Shown: piece by piece, positions 28,052 through 53,528 of the stretch
How the letters are laid out: every line of letters starts with the position of its first letter
How positions within the stretch are numbered: the stretch's first letter is position 1
Assembly: GCA_034336665.1 (NCBI GenBank)
Contig: CM067569.1
Span: forward strand, 6,131,820 to 6,195,819
Length of the DNA stretch: 64,000 nucleotides
Source of the DNA: Luscinia megarhynchos
Taxonomy: Eukaryota; Chordata; Aves; Passeriformes; Turdidae
Direction of reading: 5' to 3'
The notes under the pieces: generated by a model
Databases searched by the model: none
What the model was told of the DNA's origin: nothing
The model's input: only the letters and a program-made list of their open reading frames with translations
Position numbers and translations under genes: made by a program

Positions 28052-28160
28052 AACTTCTGATCCTCATCTTACAGATGAGAACAAACATTGAGGGAGCAGG
28101 ACCAAGTGACTTACCAAATCTGTGGGTGATACCTGCATCACGGGCAGGAGCTCACAACTT
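28052..28160 (-). mobile_element. MIR-like SINE fragment
   Basis: cctcatcttacagatgagaa, then gagggagcaggaccaagtga and cttaccaaat resemble the reverse complement of the MIR core and tail (CTCATCTGTAAAATG...GGCAAGTCACTT). MIR is an ancient amniote-wide SINE. The match is diverged and recognised by eye only. Confidence 0.5.
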
Positions 28161-28969
28161 CCAAATCAGGCCAGTAACCTCCAACAGCATGCATTTAAAT
28201 TTGCCAGTTTGTTATAATTATAAGTTTAATCTGAATTATGTTGTGTAATAAAAAATTTAGAACAACCTCAAATATGTTTCTCATAGCAGATTGCAATTTT
28301 TAGTTTCTTGACACTGTGTAGATGTCAGGAAAGGGTTACTGGGATCCCTATGTCTTTTAATATGCCCTAAAGATAAGTGAATCAAGATGAAAAAATCCAA
28401 GAACCATAGGCAACTTCATAATCCATACTCTCTGTGCTGTTCACTTCCTAAGGAGTGTTCTATATGAGGGAAAATGTCTACATTGTATGTATACTATTGC
28501 AGAACAAACTTATTTTCCATCTGCTACATTTTTCCCCCTTCAAACTCTACTCCTTCTCTTGGTATAAAAAGATGGCTACTTGTGCTCAAAGAGAAAAAAT
28601 ACAGTAAACATCTAAATTTATATCATTTATTCCATATTTTTCATCAAAATACACAAAAAAATCAACATAATTATTATAGATTCTTAGAAACAAGTTAGGC
28701 CTTAACATTTAGCTACCTCATTTTATTTTAAGAATTCAACAAACTCTGAGAAAATCTCTTTTTTTATACAATCTTTTGGATATGTCATTTGCCATTTATA
28801 TTTGATGGCCTTAAGGAAAAAAAAAGTTACAAAAAGGTATTAATGCAAGTAGATAATAAAGCTGCATTCTATAAATCTATAGCAGCTTACAGTAATCATT
28901 AAAGCATGCAAAACTCTTTCATCTATTCAAAAATATGCAGTGCACAGAATGCCTGCTAAGGTGCATGAC

Positions 28970-29720
28970 AAGTCAGAGTTAAATATATATTAATAAATGA
29001 ATTAGCTTCATAAATAATAGCCATAATGACATTTTAGGAGACAATAAGTCTGAGGATTGTCAGAAAATGGTTGATGTATGAGCTTCACGTCTCAGTGATT
29101 CTTCAAAATGAATAGGCTTTGCGAGATAGTTCAGACCCACGACCAGCCTATTTCCTTGAATAATTTACTTGTTGTCAATTTGTACAGCCACATTACACAT
29201 GCAAATTGTGCTGCCTGTGCAAACACCACTTGGAGATGATAAAAACAAATTTACGAAGGCTATAGAGGAAGGATTTATTTCACTTTCTCGCCCAGGTCAA
29301 GCAATACATGTATCTGACGATTGTGTGTACCCAATTTTGTTGTAATTATATCAGCAAATTATTCTTTATAATCTTATTATTTTTAGCAGTCTCCTTGTGC
29401 TTGGGATAATTAGCTTTCTTCACTCAGTGTAAAAACAATTCAACTTGCCAGCTAGGCAGGGCACAGCTCCATTATCTGTTTTGGGTTTAAATTTATTCCC
29501 TATATTCTTGGACACTTTGTGTAAATTAAAAATTTCATAGTCCCTAATACTGTACACGCTGTTCATTCAGTGATGAATTAAGGTCCCTAAACCTCTACGT
29601 TTGCTATTAGATATCTCACCCACTTTATATGTTAATCTGTGCTAATGAATTCCACAACCCCTAGCCACAGCGAGATGACTAAAATTATTACCACTTACAG
29701 AGATATGCCTTTTTCATTTA
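28970..29720. other. Candidate conserved non-coding block
   Basis: Repeat-free sequence with many TAAT/ATTA cores and a perfect POU octamer ATGCAAAT (29199-29206). The texture resembles developmental enhancers. No coding potential is seen. It lies about 5 kb upstream of the FAM204A promoter. Conservation is not demonstrated. Confidence 0.3.
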
Positions 29721-29784
29721 AAGTTCAATTCAAATTGCTCCCATAAACAGTCTGCCACACAAAGATACCTCCTTTAAAGAAGAG

Positions 29785-30090
29785 TTACTTACCTGTAAGT
29801 AGAGTTCTCTGAAGGTAGCACTATCTGTGGATACACATTCCTCAGCCACGTGACCCCTGGTTTGTGGCAGGGGGGAGTGGATCCATCCCTTGATAGTTAA
29901 GACTTTTCCCTCAAGGCACTTCATTACCTCTGCAGCTCCCGTGCCTCGAGGGTTGTTTATATCACAGCCTGTCAACACAACCACCCCACTTTTGGAAGGC
30001 CCTGGACCAGGCTGAAGAGCAGACAGGCTCCTTAGAGTGGTGGCCATTGTGTTGAGGGAACATCTACACAGTGGCTCTGTACTGAGCAAG
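29785..30090 (-). other. Possible old repeat carrying a consensus splice donor
   Basis: The segment gagttacttacctgtaagta followed by gagttctctgaagg resembles an old repeat motif I have seen in reptile-type genomes, but I cannot name the family. On the minus strand it has a perfect donor CAG|GTAAGT (boundary 29793/29792) at the end of an open frame covering up to 119 codons (29730-30089). I do not recognise the protein sequence and see no matching acceptor, so this is not called a gene. Confidence 0.3.
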
Positions 30091-30099
30091 TCCCAGGTG

Positions 30100-33000
30100 T
30101 GTGTCTTCTCCCCTCTCAGGATTGCTACCTAGGAGCCTTCACGGCAAGAACAGCAAATCCAGTGAAACAAAAACCACAGAAGGCAATGAAAAAACTGGCA
30201 CATAATCACACATGTAGCACAAGAGTCACCCAGGTGTCTGCTTGCCCATGGTGCAGCTTCTTGCACTTCACAGAAAGCCTGGCTACACAACCAAAATTCT
30301 ACTGCTCTCAAAAAGAAAATAATGTAAATATTACAGTTTTCTCAATAAAGGAGAACCCTCTGCTAAGCGATTGTGTTTCAAACCAGTAGAGGGCATTGGC
30401 ATACACAGAGACTAAATAGGTTCCTTACAGGAGCTTGAAAAATCAGCTGTTATTTATAAAAATGAAACAATAGCACACTTCAAATACAGTACAAAGTCAC
30501 AAAACCAGCCCTTCAAAGTTAAATCAACACAAAAATAAAACGACTGAGATTCTTATAAGACTTTCCAATTATACAGACCTTTATTGCAGTACAAATACTA
30601 AACTAATTAATTTTATCTAATATCCTTGAAAAGGAGTTAGAATAGTGTTGTTTGTTTCACAAACTAAACCAAGGAGAGGTTAAGTACCTTGCCCTAGCTC
30701 CGTATCTGAGTGCCACATGAGCTGTAAGACTCCCTATTGTACTTCTAAACAACATCCATTAATACACAAAGCACAACTCTGTGAAAGGTTAAGAAAACTG
30801 CTTTCTGACTCTTTTTGTGTAAAAAAAGTCAGGTGCTACTTCATTTGGTGATATGGCAGAATGGTTTCTCTTCTGTTCCAGAGAAATGCATCCAAGATCC
30901 CAACCCAGAATAAAGATTTTGCATTCATTACAACAAAACTGGGATTGATATATTTGGGCTCAAAACCTTCAGAGATTATGCTCACAACAGACAAGGGTGA
31001 TGAAAACTCTTCCACCTGTGAGGCACTAAAGTTGAAAAGACCTTGTTCATTCCTCACAGGAATCCTGTGGCAAGAATGGGAACTGAGTACAGATCTTCCA
31101 AGCTTCAATCTGGAATTTTAAGCAGGTCTTACTTCCTCCCTGAATACTCACTGTGTGTTTGTGCTTAAGAAATGCCTTTTTAAAGAGCAGACAAAGCAAC
31201 TTGTTCAGGGGCTGCTGATTCTTAAAACCACAGACATTTCTTTCTGATTCTACAGTCAGAATTTCATCAAAATGCAAACCTCAGAGGAGCAGGGACATTG
31301 TAAATGGTGCCATGAAAATATTCTCATTAAAGCTCAGGGCTTCATGCTACATTAATCAGTGATGTACTTCTCTAAAATAAGAAAATTTAGAAACATCTGG
31401 GCAGACTCACTTAGATCTTATGTAGCAGAGTATGTGGAAAAAAACCATCTGTAAACCTTTTAACTGACTTTAAATATTAATTTGACTATAATTATTTCAA
31501 AGAATTGATAAAAAGTATACTTTTAGTTAGAAACAAATTAAAAGTTCAGGAAAGAAAACTCAGAGGCTATTTTATTGTCTTTACATCTCTCTTTAAAATC
31601 ATACTAATTTTCCTTTCCAACATTATTTTATTGTATTAAAATATAGCCATGCTAGAAAAAATTCTCATTATGTTAGCAAAAATGAATACAAGGTAGATAG
31701 TATACCAACACAATGACTGTAATCTGCTAATACAATAAGGCCTTCCTATTATGTTTAAAGAATAATCCAGTTCCTGATCATTTTGACACAGCTTGAAAAC
31801 AATTTCAAAAGGATAGAATGTGACATATTTCTCTGCTTAAGAAAAAGTTTTATATGGCCTCATTTATTGCTAAAAAAACAGATAATAATGCAAAAATTAT
31901 GATGGAGTAGTTTCATTTCTGCACTAGGAAATTGTGTCTGTTTTGTGGAATAAGCATGTTCAGGAGTATCTGTGATTAGCTAAACGTGTTTTCAAATCCA
32001 CATCCAAAGAACTGGTTCAGGCCTTCAGTGTGTTCTGCAGCTGGGCTGAAAATGTGAATGGCACTGTGAGCACCTGCCATGGGGACCTGCACATACACAG
32101 CCATCAGCTTTTCTGGGATCTGAACTCTGACCACTTCTGTGACTGGTATTCATTAAGAGAGTTTTAAAAAGAACCCAAAATACATCTGAAAAGTTACACT
32201 ATCAGAACTGAGACTCATGGTAGTATCTGTAAATATCCAACAACAGGTAAAGGAAGAGCTAAAGAGAAAATTGCCTAGAACCTGGCAAATCATAGAGATC
32301 CTGGAAGATTTAAATTAAACTTGATGTTCCATTTAATTACAGTAGTCTTCCTTTCTAAAGTTCAAGTCATTTTTTAATAACAGCATCAGAAATAGCTAAG
32401 CTGTAATTACTGTGTTGTGCCAGTTTGATGTTCCACAGGAATCTCAAAGGCATGACTCGTTTCATTCATGAGAGCCATTGTTTGGCAGGTCTCCAGGACA
32501 GGAATTCAAGTGAGAAAGGAAATTAGATCAGTTGACCAAAAGGAAATAAATCAGATTATTTGAATATTTTGCTCAATGGGGAGCAGAAAATTGCCATCAG
32601 AAAATTTCAACACTGAATCAAGTGTTGGCCACAATAGCAGCAAATGGGATGTAGGGACATCAGGGTTGGTCACAAGGTTGTGCTGCCTTCTATTTTCTTC
32701 TGCAGATAAAAAGACTTTATAGATTATTTCAACACAAAAACCCAGCAGTAAATTGCAAATTCTGATAAGTAGCCAACAATCTCTTTTGTAGTTTCATCAA
32801 GCACTGACTTTGTGAATACAAATACTTCTGGACTGATGGAAGTCTGGCAGGAACTCTTGCCACCATTTTTCCTATGGAAGAACCTGTTAGAAGTCAGAAT
32901 TTTTTTTGTGGGAGGACTGGAGATTATTCTGAAAATGTGGCTTTTAAAATGACAAGTACATTTAATTTGTACTTATAAATTGCAATCAATGTGGATATTT

Positions 33001-34195
33001 GACCACAGTGTACCACCAGTGCCATTCTTACTACAAATTGGTTGTGGATACTAAATAAGGAGCATGATGTTTGGATAAAAATTGTTTACTGAAATTAAAT
33101 TTGCCTTCTGAATATGTATCCCTACCAACCATATGAATTTACAGGTCACAAAGATGTCATAAACCTTTTAATTTTTTGAGTGTGTTCAAATTTGGTCACA
33201 TTAAGAAAATGTCTTGCAGCCTAATGGTCTAACAACTCACTAGAACAAATGGCAGTGAATATCCAGTATCAATACAGTTATTAATTACCAGTTATCTGTG
33301 TACCAAATACAACCAATTATTCAATGTAAATAAAATAACTCTCTTAAAAATTGATTTCCCAGATGAGAGGAAAATCTAGTTAGCAAGCTGAGTGTGAAAT
33401 TTACATGTAGTTCATGAAAAAGTGATTACCTACGGAATTAATTGATTTTAGAAATGAATCTAAGAATGAAAAAATTATGGCATAAAAAGGAAAACAATCT
33501 GAAGATCTTATTTAAAAGGCATTTAGTTTTTCCTTCCATGCACAGCCAATCCCAGAAGCTGGGATCGACCAAGAAATTCCTACTCAAAGCAACATTCCTG
33601 ATTATCCATCTTCATAACACTGGCCCTTTTCTCATTCCCGACAATCGGGTCGTGTTGTGGTTTGGGGTCAGCAACTCCTTTCTCAAAAGTCTCATTATCA
33701 TACTGAGATACAGTTTTCAATCTGCCATACTGTCACTCAAAAGTTCATCTTCTCACAGATTGAGACATGGGAAACCTCCTGTCCTTCAGACACATTTCTG
33801 TGTTAGTGATGTCAGCCTTGTCCCTGCATCTTTTCCTTGTGCCTCCCTTCCTGTTGCTCCTTCTATGCAAGATGTTCTTGCTTAATCATTTTTAGGCTGC
33901 TCCTAAATACTTGTGTCACCTGTGAAAGTTGAAAGGACAAGGAATAACAGAATCTTCCAGATAAGCCCTTTGCTCTGCACACACTTTGCATTTTTGTGGT
34001 TTTCTCTTTACCACATCAATCCAAGGCACTGCTGGGAACTTGGGAAGGATTTTTCAATTCTTGAAGAGTATGAGCCTCGTCATTCTGTCCCAGCATACAC
34101 ATTTTGGTGTGCCTTATCTACAAGGCTTACAAGTTGGAAGAGATGCCATATTCCTTGATGGCAGCAAGGATTGCTGTACAACTTGATTTCTGAAA
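30100..34195. other. Intergenic upstream of FAM204A, no gene seen
   Basis: AT-rich DNA. A MIR-like stretch (ggagaggttaagtaccttgc, about 30673-30692) is too short to be sure of. The 147-codon frame at 33442-33885 has no recognisable motif and is not called. Confidence 0.55.
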
Positions 34196-34204
34196 GAAAC
34201 TCAA

Positions 34205-34580
34205 GTCGGAGCAGCTGAGGGAGCTGGGGGTGTTTAATCTGGAGAAAAAAGGGATTCAAGGGGGGACCTTATCACTCTGCACAACTCCCCCACAGGAGGT
34301 TGGAGCCAGAATCTGCCCCCAGGGAATAAGAGATGAGAAGAAATGGTCTTCTGTTGCATCAATTGAGATTTAAGTTGGACATTAAGAGCAATTTTTCCAC
34401 TGAAAGGGTGATTAAACATTTGAATGGGCTGCCCAGGGAGGTGGTGGAGTCACCAGCCCTGGAGGTGCTCAAGGAAGGACCGCATGTAGCACCCGGTCTG
34501 GTTGGCACGGTAGCGTTGGGTCGTAAACCGGACTCGGTGATCCTGGAGGCCTACTCCAAATTAAATTATTCTGAGGCTCT
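34205..34580 (+). mobile_element. CR1 LINE 3' end abutting the FAM204A promoter
   Basis: A nearly full CR1 3' region: agctgagggagctgggggtg, ttaatctggagaaaa, gaccttatcactctgcacaa, aagaaatggtcttctgttgc, actgaaagggtgattaaaca, gggctgcccagggaggtggt, ggagtcaccagccctggagg, then a tail with ctcggtgatcctggaggcct and ttattctgaggct. It is in plus orientation and ends about 120 bases before the first CCAAT box. The distal part (about 34478-34550) retains several CpG dinucleotides. Confidence 0.92.
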
Positions 34581-34599
34581 GACTCAGAACCCAACACAT

Positions 34600-35060
34600 G
34601 CTATCCCTGCAGCCCCGCTCCCCTCAGAGGCGCCAGCCACGGCCGCCATGGCCGCCCCGCCCCGGGCCACCCCGCTGCCATGGCGACCAACGCGCCCGCT
34701 GATTGGCTGCGCCGCCCCGCCCAATCCGCGCGCGGGGTGTTCCGGCGGTGCCAACATGGCGGCCAGGTAAACACGGCCGGGGGCGCCGGGCGCGGGGCCG
34801 TGCGGGGACACTGAGGGGACACTGAAGGGGACACTGCCTGCGCCGCCGGCCGTGCGGGAACTGGCGGCACAGCGAGGGCCGGCTGCCCTCCCTCAGGCCG
34901 GCACGGAGCCGCGTTTCTCTCCGCGTCGCCGCCTCCGGAGCCTCCCCGGGCCTGTCGCGGCCCGGCGGTGAAGGGAGGTGGGTGCGCTGTCCCGGGAAGC
35001 TGCCCCTGTGGAGGGAGACACGGCAGGCGTTTGCGGCAGTGTCACCCCTAAACTGAAAGC
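34600..35060 (+). promoter_or_regulatory. CpG-island promoter of FAM204A
   Basis: This is the only sustained GC- and CpG-rich block in an otherwise AT-rich, CpG-poor window. It contains an inverted CCAAT box (ATTGG, 34702-34706), a direct CCAAT box (34721-34725), GC boxes (34652-34665 and 34714-34722) and an AACATGGCGG motif (34753-34762). That last motif matches the YY1-type element often found just downstream of housekeeping transcription starts. There is no TATA box. The layout suggests constitutive transcription starting roughly at 34725-34750, but the exact start cannot be read from sequence. Motif names follow known consensus sequences; occupancy is inferred. Confidence 0.85.
34740..34766 (+). 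other. FAM204A: FAM204A exon 1 (5' UTR, start uncertain)
   Basis: The 3' end is defined by a good splice donor, CCAG|gtaaac, at 34766/34767 inside the CpG island. The 5' end is only a guess from promoter motifs. An ATG lies at 34756-34758 within the exon. Joined to an acceptor at 35234 (tctgcag), it makes a short upstream ORF of 11 codons that stops before the main start. Joined to the acceptor at 35304 (atttcag), it is in frame with the FAM204A start and would add six residues (MAASWE). A third acceptor-like site lies at 35275. I cannot decide among them from sequence alone. Confidence 0.6.
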
Positions 35061-35310
35061 TGTAAGCAAACGCATTGGGGCACAGCTTTAAAGGACAAGG
35101 AGTGGGGTAAAAAAGAGCCAGCAATGTCAGCGTCTGTACTCAAGTCGTTGTCTAAAACATGTAATGATAGTTAGGTAAGAGAAGCTAAAGTATTGCTGAC
35201 GTGTTTTGCTGTTTGTGTTTCTCTCTTCTGCAGGCTGTTTTTGTGTTGGGATGGGTAAGCTGGTGTCTTTGCAGTGACTTGAAGCAGTTTGGACTTATTT
35301 CAGCTGGGAG

Positions 35311-50769
<15,459 letters not shown>

Positions 50770-51085
50770 TCCATCCTATTTTCCTCAGGAGTCAAATACC
50801 TGTTCTTACTTGAAGAATTTTTGTGGGCAACTTATTAAATCTAAACATAAACACTCGAAAACAAAAATAGATCAAATGCCTTGTATTTATCTTAATGCTT
50901 TTAAACTGCACTGTCTTGTTTTGGCACTCTCTTGTAAATAATACAGAAAAAAAATATCTAAACCCCAATACCATGTTAAATTTTCCTCCTAGATGTGAAA
51001 CTAAAGATAATGCACTTCAGGATGAGTTTGGAGTCTGGTAGAGAACTCTGAAGTTCAAATAAAATCCTTTGTCCAAATGCATTTT
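50770..51085 (+). other. FAM204A: FAM204A 3' UTR (proximal)
   Basis: The UTR runs from the stop codon to about 20 bases beyond the AATAAA at 51058-51063, with T/GT-rich sequence immediately after it (about 51066-51090). Later, less well placed signals could give longer transcripts. The cleavage point is an estimate. Confidence 0.65.
51058..51063 (+). terminator. Polyadenylation signal AATAAA of FAM204A
   Basis: A canonical AATAAA about 290 bases after the stop codon, followed by a T/G-rich stretch. It is the first canonical hexamer after the stop that I can find. Confidence 0.7.
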
Positions 51086-53486
51086 GTGCTGTACTGCAGT
51101 TATAATGTGTGGATATAAGGAGAGGGATATGTTTGCTTCTGGGGCTACACAGATTTAATGCAGTAAGTACTTGTTTTCTGCTTGAAAGTTGAGGAAAGAC
51201 ATTAAATAAGGGAGAGCAAACCCAACCTACCTTTTTTAATCCAAGGGTATTTATAGCCTTAGTAAATATAAACACAAAAAAAATGCCTGAAAAAAGTCCA
51301 TCCTCCCTCTCCTGGAAGGATCTGGTACTATTGGTCATATCCTGGTGCCACGTTCTTCAGAATATTTCAGATTCCCAGTTTTCTTTCCTTCCTATGAACA
51401 CAGGTTTTAGAAGTCCCAGATGAAAATATATAAATACATATCTTGGAAACATACCTGAACTGTTATGTTGTACTGTTAACTGCACCCAAGATACAAATGC
51501 AGATTTTACTCCAAGTCAAATGTTTTACAGATCAATTAGGATTTGAATGTTTATGTTATAAGATTATAACAAGAATTGATGATAATGTTCCTTCAAAATT
51601 GTTCTCAGTGAAAAGTAAGTACACATTCAAAAACTAATAACTTTTCTCCCTGAAGCTCTTGCATATATGTTTAGTCACCACAATGCCTGAATTGAATTGG
51701 TAATGTAAATGTCAGTTATTGTTAACCAAGATTAATATGTTTCAGGCCAAAGGTATGGTATTAGTGTAATGGTGATTTACTGTGTAAGTACTTGGGGCTA
51801 AAACAACTTGCCAACAAATAGCAATTTGAAGTTTTACAGCAGCAATTCGAAGAGTTCAGGTTTGCAGTCCAAGATGGAATAGTGCATTTTTGTTCATTAG
51901 CCCTCAGGATGTTTGATTCTTTTTTCTAACATCATATTTCTTTCACACAGATGAGAGTTTGCAATATGGTAATCTGCAGTTAGCTGTAATTAGTTATGAT
52001 GACAGAGTTGAATACAATTGCCAGGATTGTAAATTGGGGGCTAAACAGGTTTCTGCAGTACAACATCATAAATTTCACACTATGGTTTACAAAATACCTT
52101 GCTTTGCAAACTTTTGTGTGGAAGGAAGCAAGTGCTATCTCTGGTGAGGTGATTGTAAAGGTAAATTGCATGTTTGCATGTGTAAACACACAGGTTACAC
52201 CATGACCCTACATCAGGATCTTTTTCAGTTCCAAGTGTTCCTGCCCAGAAGTTACAGACACTCTGTCCATAATTTCTGTTTTTGGTTTTTTTTTGAGCAT
52301 CTGGAAGATGGGTTTTAGATACAGTTGACCCTTGTTATATGCTGAAATGTAGAATGATGCTGATAATTAATGCTGAACACACCAGCAGCATTCCACTAAA
52401 CTTTTTAAAGTATCATTTATTAAGTAAGGAATTTTCTTTTTTGCAGTAATTGCTCTTAAGAGTAATAGTATTTTTCAAATCAAGATCTTGATCTAATTGC
52501 AAGGATCAGTGTTCTTTGTTTGAAAATGTGATTTAACAGAAACCCAAACCCTCAAGAAACAGCTATTGCCCAGCAACCTGTAATGTTTTACACTAAATCA
52601 ATTAGTTTTGTGTTAGGCCATTAATAATGGAACTCTAAACAGGAAGTATGCAGGGTATTTGGATTGAGCCACTTGTGTGGCATTTCAAACCTTTTCATCC
52701 ACCTGAAGTGTTAACTTAAAAATATTAGTTGATTTCTAGAATTATATCATGTTTAAAAATCTCTAACAGGGAAAATGCCAAAGCCTAATACAGCTTGATT
52801 GAGTTCATATAAATACATAGGAAATAAATGAATTAAGAATTGTACCTTTAAATAATCATCTTCCTAAATTGCTGATCTGTTTTTAAATGTCTTTTTTCTT
52901 TTAGTAGTTTTGATCTGAGAGAGAAATTTTGGCCAGACAAGTAGAAGTGCATTCAGAGACTTAATGTTTTAACAGTGTTAAACCAATCTAAATTTTTGTT
53001 TTAGTTAACTGAAAGCTTTTTAGTAAGCTTGAATATATAACCTCTTACACTGAACTAAATTTGAGGTGTAATAATAATTCTATTAGCAGATGAAAAGTCT
53101 GCAATATCTCCTTGTTTTACTGAAATTACCAATCTAGAGGAATGTGCTTCAGTTATAAATCTTAGTAAAAATCTGCTGTGAGCCAAATATTTGTTAGAAG
53201 TTCATTTGATGCTGTCTTGAGTTGGGCAACAGTTTAAAAGCAGCTTCACTGAACTGCTTCCTCCCTCTCAGAAGTCCTGAAAAGCATAAATGCATGCACT
53301 GGTTCTGCCCCAGTTTTTTTTTTTTTTTTCTCCACCACGATTTCATATTTCATCCAACATCAGTCACTGGACTCTCTTGGATATCCTGAGTGGCCTTAAC
53401 TCATTTGAGGAAAAATTGTGTAGCTTCCCAAGTGTGGCTTTCTGGAGTAAAGAAACTACTTGGAAAGTGGAAATTTCTGTTGTTGG

Positions 53487-53528
53487 AGCAAGGCTGTCTG
53501 GAGCATCCTGGCCTGCTCCAGCCTTGCT
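53487..53528. repeat. Short imperfect inverted repeat (hairpin)
   Basis: The left arm agcaaggctg..ggagca and the right arm tgctccagccttgct pair over 15-16 bases with a 3-base bulge (tct) and a loop of about 8 bases. It is shorter than a typical microRNA precursor. Confidence 0.7.

Noticed and set aside
33442..33885. 147-codon plus-strand open frame upstream of FAM204A
   Set aside because: No known motif and no plausible splice link to FAM204A exon 1, which starts in the CpG island.
1..34000. Expected neighbour PRLHR (single large coding exon)
   Set aside because: No frame in the window shows seven membrane-spanning segments or GPCR motifs, so PRLHR is not within it.
34333..35124. Long overlapping open frames on both strands around the CpG island
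   Set aside because: They result from few stop codons in GC-rich DNA and run through CR1 sequence and promoter motifs.
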